NCBI RefSeq assembly: GCF_008831125.1
Contig: NZ_WBKA01000004.1
Span: 158,426 to 222,425 of the forward strand
DNA from: Pseudoclavibacter caeni
GTDB taxonomy: Bacteria; Actinomycetota; Actinomycetes; Actinomycetales; Microbacteriaceae
DNA length: 64,000 nt
Direction: 5' to 3'
This document shows, piece by piece, positions 34,212 through 42,542 of this stretch. The translations under genes and the position numbers were made by a program. The notes beneath the pieces are model-generated. The model searched no databases, was not told the DNA's origin, and was given only the letters and a program-made list of their open reading frames with translations. The first letter of the stretch is position 1. Every line of letters starts with the position of its first letter.

Positions 34212-37169
34212 TCATCCCTCGGCGTTGATCGCCCGCTGCAGCGCATCCTGCAGCTTCTGATCGGCGGTGCCGTACGCGGCCCAATCACCAGAGACCCGGG
34301 CCTTCTCGCGCTCGTCGAGCGCCGCCTTCGCATCCTGCAGCGCCTGCGCGACCGTCGGATTCGCGGCGGCGCCGTCGGACGACGCCCCGCCTTGTGCGCC
34401 GGACTGGTCGGTCTGTCCGCCCGTGCCACCGCTGGAGGCGCTCGTGGTGCCGCCGCTCTGGTCGATGGCCGCACCGGAGTCGCCGCCGAAGATGTCATCG
34501 AGCGCCTGGTCGAGCGTGTCCTCGAACGCCACCTTGTCGCCGAACGCGACGAGGATCTTGCGCAGCAGCGGATACGAGGTCTCACCGGTCGAGCGCACGT
34601 ACACCGGCTGCACGTACAGCAGCCCGCCCCCGACCGGCAGGGTGAGCAGATTGCCGCTCGTGACCGTCGTCTGGCCCTGGCGCAGCAGGTTCAACTGGGT
34701 CGAGACGGTGTTGTCCGAGTCGAACATGTTCTGCACCTGGCCGGGCCCGGGCACGTTCGTCTCGCTCGGCAGTCGCAGCAGGGTGAGTCGGCCGTAGTCG
34801 TCCGAGACCTCGCCGGTCGTGGAACCGGCGTCGCCGTCGGCGGCCAGATACCCGCGCAGCACGTTGCGCGACCCGCCCGACGACTGCTGGATCGGGATGA
34901 ACGTGCTGTACAGGGTGAAGGCCGTCTCGTCCTGTCCGGGCAGGCGCATGGACAGGTAGTACGGCGGCTGCTTCGCCGACGTGTCCGTGCTCGCCTGCGG
35001 GTCGGCCGGCACCTGCCAGGCATCCTGCTTCGAGTAGAACGAGCCGGCGTCGGTGACGTGATAGGTGCCGAGGACGTTGCGCTGCGCCTTGAACAGGTCG
35101 GTCGGGTAGCGCACATGCGACAGCAGTTGGGCGCTCATCTCGCTGATCGGCTGCACCGTGTTCGGAAACACCCGCTGCCAGGCCGAGAGCACCGGGTCGT
35201 CGGTGTCCCACGCGTACAGTGTGACCGAGCCGTCATAGGCGTCCACCGTCGCCTTCACCGAGTTGCGCATGTAGTTGATCGTGTCGGTCGCCGGCGTGCC
35301 CGTTGTCGACGACCCGCCATCGTTGATCGCCTGCCGGTAGCTCTGCTGCTGCGAGTACGGGTACTGGTCGGAGGTCGTGTACCCGTCGACGATCCACTTC
35401 ACCCGCCCGTCGACGATCGCCGGGTAGACGTCCTGGTCAAGTGTCAGGTACGGGGCGACCTTCTTGACCCGCTCGACGGGGTCGCGCTCGTAGAGAATCT
35501 GTGACTCGTCGCTGACCGCGTTCGAGGTGAGGATCTCGATCGACCCGAACTTCAACGCGTACAGCAGTCGGGTCAGCCCGTCGCCCAGCCTCGGGCCGCC
35601 ATCGCCCTGGAAGGTCGTGTACGTCTGTTCCTGGTCCGAGTCGGACTGGTCACCGCCGGATTCCGTCGAGGTCGCCCCGGACGGGTAGTCGAGCTCGCGA
35701 TCATCGCCGCCGCCGACGATCGAGTACCGCGGCGACTTCTCGCCGAAGTAGATGCGCGGCTCGAAGTCGCCGAGGTCGCCCGAGGTGGGGATGCCGCTCT
35801 CGTAGAAGACCGGCTTGCCGTCGGAGGTGGTGCGATTGCCGTACGCGGCGACGACCCCATAGCCGTGCGTGTACACGATCGCGTTGTTGTACCAGGAGTC
35901 GTTCTGCTGCTGGCTGAGCTCGCGCACCGCGAGCACCGTGTCCGTCGTCTCCCCGTCGATCTCGTACCGGTCGACGTCGAGCTGCGAGCCGAACTGGTAG
36001 TACTGCTTGTACTGCTGCAGCTGACGGAACGTGTCGCTGACGAGATCCGGGTCGAGCAGCCGGATGGACGCGGTGGTCTCCACGTCCGAGCGCAGCGCGC
36101 CCGCCTGGGCATCGGTGACCGCGTCGTACTGTTCCACGTCGACGTCATCGACCCCGTACGCGGTGCGGGTCGCATCGATGTTGCGCTGCAGGTACTCGCC
36201 CTCGAGCTCCCGCTCGCTCGGCTGCACCACGAACGTCTGCATGCCCCAGGGCACCACGACCCCCACGACGATCGAGGCGACCATGAGCACCGCCGCGCCG
36301 ACCAGCGGCACCCGCCAGCGTCCCGTCGCCGCCGCGACGACGAACCCGATCGCCACGAGCACCGCGACGGCCGCGAGGATCGCCCGCCCCGGGATTACCG
36401 CGTTCACCCCCGTGTACGTGCCACCGGTATACAGCCCGCTGCTGTCGGTGAGCGTCTCGTAGCGCTGCAGCCACAGGCTCGCCGCCTGCAGCGCTACATA
36501 CACCGCGACGACCACGCCGAGCTGAATGCGCGTGCTTTTGGCGATGCGCAGCCGACGCTGCTCGAAGCGGATCGAGCCGTACAGGTACGAGACCACGATG
36601 GTGAGGATCGCGCACAGCACCGCCACGAACAACAGGTACGAGACGACCTTTCGGTAGAAGGGCAGCTGGAAGAGGTAGAACGACAGATCGATGCCGAACT
36701 GCGGGTCGGTCGTCCCCGTCGACTCCCCGTTCGCCCACAGCGCCGCGTCGCTCCAGTGGCTCGCGGACACGACCGCGCCGAACACGCCGAACAGCACCGG
36801 CAGCCCCCCCGTGATGCCGCCGCGCAGCGGCTCGAGCGCCTGCTGGTACTGATCGAGGGTCGCGTTGACCCGCACGTACGTCGGCCGGCTGCGGAACGCG
36901 AACCACAGGCTCGCCCACACCGGCGCGGCCAGGGCCAGAAACCCCGCCAGCGCCATGCCGCCGCCGAGCACCCACTGTTTCGTCAGCACCGACAGGAACC
37001 CGACCTGCCGGTACCACAGCACGTCCGTCCACACCGCGCTCGCGACGGTCAGCAACGCGATGATCCCAGCGAGCACGAGGACGCTGACGAGCACGACCCG
37101 GCGCATGCGGTGGGACTGGCCCGGCTGAGGGCGGCCTGGGGCGGATGCTGCGGGGCGGGGATCGGACAC
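34212..37169 (-). CDS. UPF0182 family membrane protein
   Basis: Large membrane protein of 985 residues. Seven hydrophobic segments occupy about 25-330; the remaining two thirds form an extracytoplasmic domain with Tyr-rich motifs such as YTHGYGVV and PRIYFGEKS, typical of UPF0182 proteins. The last 80 residues are Ser/Gly/Gln-rich and end in a short charged helix. The function of the family is not known. GTG 37169 has GAGGAG upstream. A TAGACT on the minus strand at 37264-37269 may be its promoter, giving a leader of about 90 bases. Confidence 0.93.
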   Translation of the reverse strand: MSDPRPAASAPGRPQPGQSHRMRRVVLVSVLVLAGIIALLTVASAVWTDVLWYRQVGFLSVLTKQWVLGGGMALAGFLALAAPVWASLWFAFRSRPTYVRVNATLDQYQQALEPLRGGITGGLPVLFGVFGAVVSASHWSDAALWANGESTGTTDPQFGIDLSFYLFQLPFYRKVVSYLLFVAVLCAILTIVVSYLYGSIRFEQRRLRIAKSTRIQLGVVVAVYVALQAASLWLQRYETLTDSSGLYTGGTYTGVNAVIPGRAILAAVAVLVAIGFVVAAATGRWRVPLVGAAVLMVASIVVGVVVPWGMQTFVVQPSERELEGEYLQRNIDATRTAYGVDDVDVEQYDAVTDAQAGALRSDVETTASIRLLDPDLVSDTFRQLQQYKQYYQFGSQLDVDRYEIDGETTDTVLAVRELSQQQNDSWYNNAIVYTHGYGVVAAYGNRTTSDGKPVFYESGIPTSGDLGDFEPRIYFGEKSPRYSIVGGGDDRELDYPSGATSTESGGDQSDSDQEQTYTTFQGDGGPRLGDGLTRLLYALKFGSIEILTSNAVSDESQILYERDPVERVKKVAPYLTLDQDVYPAIVDGRVKWIVDGYTTSDQYPYSQQQSYRQAINDGGSSTTGTPATDTINYMRNSVKATVDAYDGSVTLYAWDTDDPVLSAWQRVFPNTVQPISEMSAQLLSHVRYPTDLFKAQRNVLGTYHVTDAGSFYSKQDAWQVPADPQASTDTSAKQPPYYLSMRLPGQDETAFTLYSTFIPIQQSSGGSRNVLRGYLAADGDAGSTTGEVSDDYGRLTLLRLPSETNVPGPGQVQNMFDSDNTVSTQLNLLRQGQTTVTSGNLLTLPVGGGLLYVQPVYVRSTGETSYPLLRKILVAFGDKVAFEDTLDQALDDIFGGDSGAAIDQSGGTTSASSGGTGGQTDQSGAQGGASSDGAAANPTVAQALQDAKAALDEREKARVSGDWAAYGTADQKLQDALQRAINAEG

Positions 37170-37354
37170 GATGCGGACTCCTCACGTGGTGGCTGCGGAC
37201 GCGGCGCCCCCGGCCGGGGTCGACCTGGCGCCCGGCGTGCCGGGACGTCGGACGGACGTCAGCCCAGTCTATGCGCAGCCGGGGACGCGGCCGACGCTGT
37301 TCGCGCTGGGCGACATGGGCCGGGCCGGGCCATGGCGTCCGCGCCCGGTCGCGG

Positions 37355-38167
37355 TCACCGCTCGCACTGCGGCAGGCCGTCGGCGCTCTTGGTCACCGCG
37401 ATCTGTTCGAGCGCGGTGACCGCGTCGTCCAGGGTATCCACGGAGAGCACCGTCATCTGGGCGGGGATCGCGCCGCGCAGGTCGTCGCAGTTGCCGCTCG
37501 GAGCGAGGAACCACTGCGCGCCCCGGTCGCGGGCGGCGAGGATCTTCTGCCGGATGCCGCCGATGCGGCCGACCGCACCCTGCGCGTCGATCGTGCCGGT
37601 GCCGGCGATGGACTGCCCGCCGGTGAGCGACTCGGTGCCGAGCTTGTCGATGATCGCCAGCGCGAACATGAGCCCGGCGCTGGGGCCGCCCACGTCGTCG
37701 AGGTGGATGGAGATCTGCGGGGCGGTGGCGGGGTCGGTGTACCCCAGCCGGTCGAGCGCCGCGGTGATCGCGTCCTGCTGCGAGGCCGTCATCTCCCGCT
37801 CGGTGCGCGCGTCCTCCTCCTCGGCGGAGGTGCCCGGCTGGTAGACGAGGTCCATCGGGAGCACCGCCCGATCCGGGTCGGCCCAGGCGACGAGCGTCTG
37901 CACCCAGGTCGGCTGCGCGGCGGGCGAGCCGACGACGTTGACGGTGAGCATGTACAGGCTGCCACTGGTGGGATGCGTCGCCGCGCCGGTGATCTCGACG
38001 ACCGGCCGACCGGTGCTCCCCTCAGAGGTGGAGACGGTGCCGAGGGTGTCGTAGGCAGGCCCCTCCTGCTCGATCACGTAGGGGCTTGGGGTCAGCGCGG
38101 ACACGACGAGCGCGCCGCTCGCGATCAGCGTCACGAGCCGGCCCAGACGTTGACGCACGATCGGCAT
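37355..38167 (-). CDS. S16 (Lon-C-like) secreted serine protease lacking the PDZ domain
   Basis: Membrane-tethered relative of YlbL, 270 residues. An N-terminal membrane segment (about 9-26) is followed by TPSPYVIEQEGPAYDTLG and the MTASQQDAITAALDRLGY region. The peptidase domain then begins almost at once with ISIHLDDVGGPSAGLMFAL, holding catalytic Ser163, and GGIRQKILAARD holds Lys208; the FLAPSGNCDDL motif ends the domain. Full-length members carry a PDZ domain of about 90 residues between these parts. Here only about 8 residues (144-151) remain, while the frame is unbroken. ATG 38167 is chosen from the membrane-segment position. Proteolysis is probably retained, substrate choice altered. 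Confidence 0.88.
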   Translation of the reverse strand: MPIVRQRLGRLVTLIASGALVVSALTPSPYVIEQEGPAYDTLGTVSTSEGSTGRPVVEITGAATHPTSGSLYMLTVNVVGSPAAQPTWVQTLVAWADPDRAVLPMDLVYQPGTSAEEEDARTEREMTASQQDAITAALDRLGYTDPATAPQISIHLDDVGGPSAGLMFALAIIDKLGTESLTGGQSIAGTGTIDAQGAVGRIGGIRQKILAARDRGAQWFLAPSGNCDDLRGAIPAQMTVLSVDTLDDAVTALEQIAVTKSADGLPQCER

Positions 38168-38218
38168 GGCGACAATTACCCTAGTGTACCGTTGAGACCG
38201 ACGCCAAGGAGGTCTGCC
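38168..38218. promoter_or_regulatory. Divergent promoter region
   Basis: Only 51 bases separate the S16 protease start from the DUF2342 start. It holds an AT-rich core around GACAATTACCCTAGTGTACC (38171-38190) with -10-like boxes in both directions, plus the AAGGAGG ribosome site (38206-38212) of the DUF2342 gene. Confidence 0.45.
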
Positions 38219-39619
38219 ATGGATTCGCCTCGGAATCCCTCGGAATCGCATGACTCGGAACCGCACGACGATCGCCCGGAGGACGAGTTCCAGCGTCTGC
38301 TGCGCCAGATGCTCTCCGGCGACGGCGAGGGCCTCGCGAAGGCGACCGGCCTGCCCGTCGACCCCGCCGCGATCGCGTCCATCCTCGCCTCCGTCCAGCA
38401 CGCCGCGACCTCCGACGAGATCGATTGGGCCCCGGCCCGCGAGCGCGCCGTGCAGGTGGCCCGCGCTCAGGAGGTGGCGCTCACCGATGACGACCGCGAG
38501 CACGCCCGCCGCGCCTTCGACATCGCCCGGCTGTGGCTCGGCGAGGCCACGGCGCTCGAGACCGCGGCGGCGGACCGCGTCATGAGCCGCTCGGAGTGGG
38601 CGTCGTCGAGCATGCCGTTCTGGCAGACGCTGTGCGAGCCCGTCGCCGGCAGCGTCGCCCGGGCGCTCACCGACGCGCTGCAGCGCAACCTGCCCGTCGA
38701 GCTGCAGCCGATGATGACGCAGGCCGCCGGCATGATGCGCGCGATGGCCACAGGAGTCTTCGTCGTCCAGCTCGGCCAGGTCGTCGGCCAGCTCGCCGGC
38801 GAGACAGTGTCGGCCGACGAGATCGGCCTGCCCGTGGTGAGCGGCGCTCCCGCCCTGCTGCCACAGAATGTGCACGCCTTCTCGCAGGGGCTCGAGGTGC
38901 CCGTCGAGGAGATCGTGATCTTCCTGGCCGCCCGCGAGCTGGCGCACGCGGCGCTCTTCCGGCACGCACCGTGGCTGACCAGCGACCTGACCAGCGCGAT
39001 CACCGCCTACGCGCGCGGCATCGAGATCGATGCGACCCGCATCGAGACGCTCGGCCGCGGGATCGACCCGGCCGACGCGGAGGCGCTCAGACGCGTCATC
39101 GAGGGAGGCGAGCTCATCCCGCCGCGCACTCAGGAGCAGGAGGCGGCCCTCGCCCGCATCGAGACGCTGCTGGCGCTCGTCGAGGGCTGGGTCGACACCG
39201 TCACGCAGACGGCCGTGCAGCGGCTGCCCCACCGTGCCGCGATCGCCGAGACGGTCATCCGCCGGCGCGCGCTGGGCGGCCCGGCCGAGCACGCGTTCGG
39301 CACGCTCGTGGGCCTCGAGTTCCGTCCCCGGCAGCTGCGCCTGGCGGCCGCGCTGTGGCGCACGGTCACCGACGAGCTCGGCGCCGACGAGCGCGACGCG
39401 CTGTGGCGGCATCCCGATCTGCTGCCGACGGCAGACGACCTCGCCGATCCGGCAGCGTTCGTCGCCCGCGCCCGCGGCGACGAGGAGACCGACTTCGACC
39501 GGGATCTCGCCCGTCTGCTCGATGGCGACCTGCCCGCCTCGCCGCGCGCGGAGGGCCCCGACGACCCGGACGACGCGGGGGACGACGCCACCGGCGACGC
39601 GGGCTCGCCGCGCGCCTGA
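38219..39619 (+). CDS. DUF2342 / putative zinc-dependent metalloprotease family protein
   Basis: Protein of 466 residues of the actinobacterial DUF2342 family, annotated elsewhere as zinc-dependent metalloprotease or F420-biosynthesis-associated. The central motif that would be HExxH reads ARELAHAALFRHAPWL, with Arg at the first His position. Helical, mostly charged sequence surrounds it, and the C-terminus is an Asp/Gly-rich tail. No transmembrane segment. ATG 38219 has a strong AAGGAGG 6 bases upstream. It is divergent from the S16 protease gene. Catalytic activity is doubtful given the motif, and the true role is unknown. Confidence 0.85.
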   Translation: MDSPRNPSESHDSEPHDDRPEDEFQRLLRQMLSGDGEGLAKATGLPVDPAAIASILASVQHAATSDEIDWAPARERAVQVARAQEVALTDDDREHARRAFDIARLWLGEATALETAAADRVMSRSEWASSSMPFWQTLCEPVAGSVARALTDALQRNLPVELQPMMTQAAGMMRAMATGVFVVQLGQVVGQLAGETVSADEIGLPVVSGAPALLPQNVHAFSQGLEVPVEEIVIFLAARELAHAALFRHAPWLTSDLTSAITAYARGIEIDATRIETLGRGIDPADAEALRRVIEGGELIPPRTQEQEAALARIETLLALVEGWVDTVTQTAVQRLPHRAAIAETVIRRRALGGPAEHAFGTLVGLEFRPRQLRLAAALWRTVTDELGADERDALWRHPDLLPTADDLADPAAFVARARGDEETDFDRDLARLLDGDLPASPRAEGPDDPDDAGDDATGDAGSPRA

Positions 39620-39695
39620 CCGACCGCCGCGCTGCGCGCCGCCGCCCTGTGGACGGCCGCATGCGCCCGCACTCGCGCCGACCGACAATCGCGGC

Positions 39696-40706
39696 ATGGT
39701 CGAGTTCCTCCAGCTGCACCCCGCCGTCCCCGTCCTGCGCCGCTCGGACGGCCGCATCCAGGTGGGCGTCGTCGACCCGCTGCTCCTCGCCGACCCGAGC
39801 CTCGGGCCGGTGCTCGCCGCACTGCGCCGCGGGCAGCGTCTGGCCGATCTGGCCGGGCTGGCGGCGGACGCGTCCATCACCCCCGACGCACTGACCGACC
39901 TGCTCGCTGCGCTCGGCGACCGCTGCCAGCCGACGCCGCGGCCGCTCCCCCTGCACCGCCGCTGGCCCGTGCCACGCACCCGGTCGCTGTGCGCGCACGC
40001 CCGGCTCGCCGAGCGGCTCGCCCGGGACGTGGTGCTCGTCTCGGGCGATGGGCCGATCGCGGCAGGGCTCGTGGCGGTGCTCGCCGCGTCCGGGGTGCGG
40101 CGCATCCGCCGTCTGCCCGACCCCACCCGGCTCGACGAGGCGGTCACCCGGCCGGGGCGTGACGAGCCGGCGCCGCCCGAGTTCGCGCTGCGGCATCCCA
40201 CGGTGCCGGGCGCCTGGCCGGCATGCGAGCACGAGATCGCCCGCCGGCACACGCTGCGCCTGCTCGGGCCAGCCGAGGAGCCGCAGGCGGCCTCCGCGAT
40301 CGCGGTCGTGGTGCGCGAGGGGCCGCCGCATCCGCTGCAGTGGCGACCGCTGCTGCGCGACGACGTGCCGCATCTGAGCGTGTCGACCGAGCCGGACGGC
40401 GCGGTCGTCGTCGGCCCGCTCGTGCGCCCGGGCGTCACCGGGTGCCTCGGCTGCGCCGACCAGCACGCGCGCGACCGCGACCCGGATCACGCGCTCGTGT
40501 GCGACCAGCGATGGCGGCATCCCGGCGCGGCCCCGGCCCCGGCGGACGTCGCGATCGCCTGCGGTCTGGCCGCTCGGACGCTGCTCGACGCGGAGTCCGA
40601 CGTGTCTGATGGCGCCGTGCCGCTGCCGGTGGCCGTGCGGGACGGGGCGCTCCTGCCCCGCGCGCATGCGGCGCATCCGCGGTGTCTGTGCCGTGACCCG
40701 GCGTGA
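39696..40706 (+). CDS. ThiF/E1-like protein related to TOMM cyclodehydratase leader-binding proteins
   Basis: Protein of 336 residues. The first 80 residues, with a RiPP-recognition-like winged-helix appearance, are followed by a Rossmann-like part (about 110-200) that has lost the ATP-binding Gly-rich loop of active E1 enzymes. The C-terminal half has GVTGCLGCADQHARDRDP and HPRCLCRDP, a four-Cys set as in the structural zinc site of ThiF/E1 proteins. No YcaO, precursor peptide or oxidase gene is adjacent, so it is an orphan. ATG 39696 follows GACAAT (39684-39689) by 6 bases, suggesting a leaderless mRNA. It sits tail to tail with a UvrD-type helicase gene. Function unknown. Confidence 0.7.
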   Translation: MVEFLQLHPAVPVLRRSDGRIQVGVVDPLLLADPSLGPVLAALRRGQRLADLAGLAADASITPDALTDLLAALGDRCQPTPRPLPLHRRWPVPRTRSLCAHARLAERLARDVVLVSGDGPIAAGLVAVLAASGVRRIRRLPDPTRLDEAVTRPGRDEPAPPEFALRHPTVPGAWPACEHEIARRHTLRLLGPAEEPQAASAIAVVVREGPPHPLQWRPLLRDDVPHLSVSTEPDGAVVVGPLVRPGVTGCLGCADQHARDRDPDHALVCDQRWRHPGAAPAPADVAIACGLAARTLLDAESDVSDGAVPLPVAVRDGALLPRAHAAHPRCLCRDPA

Positions 40707-40741
40707 TCCGGCGGCCCGGCGCAGCGCCCCAGTGGCGAGGC

Positions 40742-42520
40742 TCAGCGCCCCGACCGGCCAGATCCCCAGGGCCAGTCTGGATGTCCCTGCCGACCCCCGC
40801 CCGGCCGCCGGCCCGCCGCGCCCCGTCCCGGCACGACGCCGTCCACCGGGGGCAGCAGGCGCGAGGGCCGGGAGCGCCGCCCGCCCATCCGCAGCGGCGC
40901 CCACAGGTGCAGGGTCTGCCGCGCCCGGGTGACGCCCACGTACAGCAGCCGGCGCTCCTCGGCGACGACCGTGGGGTCGGTCACCCCGCCGTAGGGCAGG
41001 TAGTCGTCGTTGAGGCCGACCAGGTGCACGTGATCCCATTCCAGGCCCTTCGCGGCGTGGATCGTGGAGAGCAGCACGGTCTCGGTGCGCGGCGGATGCC
41101 GCTGCTCGCGCCGCTCCCGCAGCTCGCGGTCGAGCACGGCCAGCGACGTCCCCTCGCCGAGCTCGAGGCCGAGCCGCCGCAGCGCGTCGAGCGACTCCCA
41201 CCGCTCCCGCTGCGCGCTGGTCTCCTGCGGGGGCCGCGGCTGCCAGCCGACCTGCGCCAGGGCACGCTCGAGGGCCGGCTGTGCAGGCGAGGCGGGCGCG
41301 GCGGCCGCCGCGACCCCGACGAGCAGCAGCGCGTCAACGACCTCGCGGCGCGAGAAGAACGGCTTCGCGCTGCGCAGCTGGTAGGGCACCCCGGCGTCCG
41401 CGAGCGCCTGCTCGTACCGGGCGGTCTGCCCGTTGACGCGCATGAGCACGGCGATCTCGGCGGGCGAGGCGCCCTCGGCGATCTGCCGGGTGATCGCGGC
41501 GGCGACCCGCTGCGCCTCGACGCCCTCGTCGGGTGAGACGGCCAGCTGCGGCGCGGGCCCGGGCTGGTCGGCCTCCAACCGCACCGCCCCGGGCTGGGCG
41601 GCCATCACCTGGTTGGCGAGGTCGACGATCGGCCGGGTGGAGCGGTAGTCGTGGCGCATCTCGATCGTCACCGCGCCGGGCAGCTCCCGGTCGAAGTCGA
41701 GCAGGTAGCGGGGGTCGGCGCCGGAGAACGAGTAGATCGTCTGGCTCGGATCGCCGACGACGCAGAGATCCCGGCGACGCCCCATCCACTCGCGCAGCAG
41801 GTCGTGCTGCACCGGCGAGACGTCCTGGTACTCGTCGACGACGAAGAACCGGTACTGGTCGCGCACCTCGTCGGCGACGGTGGGCTCCTGTCGCAGCATC
41901 CCCGTCATCGCGAGCAGCACGTCCTCGAAGTCGATCGTGTGCCGCTGCTCCTTGAGCCGCTCGTAGCGCATCATCACCGCGGCGATCTGGTCGTCCTGCA
42001 GGCCGTCGACGTGCGCGTGCTCCGACAGCGTCCACTGCTCGACGGTCAGCGAGCGCACCTTGCGCCACTCGATCTGCGCCGAGAGGTCGCGCAGCCGGGC
42101 CGTGTCGAGGTCGTCGATGCCGCAGGCGGTCGCCGCCTCGGCGATGACGGGTGCCTTCGTGGTCAGCAGGTTCGGCAGCCGGGTGCCGAGCACGCGCGGC
42201 CAGAAGTGGCGCAGCTGGGCGAGGGCCGCGGCGTGGAACGTGCGGGCGGCGACCGGGGGCAGGCCCAGCCGCTGCAGGCGCAGGCGCATCTCGGCGGCGG
42301 CCCGGCTCGTGAACGTCAGCGCGAGCACGGCGTGCGGCTGGTAGATCTGCTCACGGATGCCCCAGGCGATGCGGTGGGTGATCGCGCGGGTCTTGCCGGT
42401 GCCGGCGCCGGCGAGCACCCGCACGGGGCCGGTGAGGGCCTCGGCGACCCGGCGCTGCTGGGCGTCGAGCCCGGCCAGCAGGTCCCCCGCGGGCTGCGTG
42501 GCGGTCTCGGCGTGCGGCAT
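40742..42520 (-). CDS. UvrD/PcrA-like superfamily 1 DNA helicase (UvrD2-like, no HRDC)
   Basis: 3'-5' helicase of 592 residues. Walker A VLAGAGTGKTRAI (35-47), motif Ia LALTFTSRAAAEM, motif II VVDEYQDVSPVQ, motif III GDPSQTIYSFSGAD, motif IV RHDYRST, motif V STIHAAKGLEWDHV and motif VI LLYVGVTRAR are all present. The C-terminal tail is Gly/Arg/Pro-rich and without an HRDC domain. It probably acts in replication-linked repair. It lies tail to tail with the ThiF-like gene and head to head with the phosphotransferase gene; 22 bases separate the latter starts. Confidence 0.93.
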   Translation of the reverse strand: MPHAETATQPAGDLLAGLDAQQRRVAEALTGPVRVLAGAGTGKTRAITHRIAWGIREQIYQPHAVLALTFTSRAAAEMRLRLQRLGLPPVAARTFHAAALAQLRHFWPRVLGTRLPNLLTTKAPVIAEAATACGIDDLDTARLRDLSAQIEWRKVRSLTVEQWTLSEHAHVDGLQDDQIAAVMMRYERLKEQRHTIDFEDVLLAMTGMLRQEPTVADEVRDQYRFFVVDEYQDVSPVQHDLLREWMGRRRDLCVVGDPSQTIYSFSGADPRYLLDFDRELPGAVTIEMRHDYRSTRPIVDLANQVMAAQPGAVRLEADQPGPAPQLAVSPDEGVEAQRVAAAITRQIAEGASPAEIAVLMRVNGQTARYEQALADAGVPYQLRSAKPFFSRREVVDALLLVGVAAAAAPASPAQPALERALAQVGWQPRPPQETSAQRERWESLDALRRLGLELGEGTSLAVLDRELRERREQRHPPRTETVLLSTIHAAKGLEWDHVHLVGLNDDYLPYGGVTDPTVVAEERRLLYVGVTRARQTLHLWAPLRMGGRRSRPSRLLPPVDGVVPGRGAAGRRPGGGRQGHPDWPWGSGRSGR

Positions 42521-42530
42521 CCTCGTCCTC

Positions 42531-42536
42531 TACTCT
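42531..42536 (+). promoter_or_regulatory. Candidate -10 box for leaderless phosphotransferase-like mRNA
   Basis: TACTCT ends 6 bases before ATG 42543. The intergenic gap to the divergent helicase is 22 bases, so the promoters overlap coding sequence. Confidence 0.45.
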
Positions 42537-42542
42537 GGTGAC

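Noticed and set aside
38168..40438. Minus-strand extension of the S16 protease frame to over 1000 codons
   Set aside because: The extra part is antisense to DUF2342 and the ThiF-like gene, and the membrane-segment start at 38167 fits the family.
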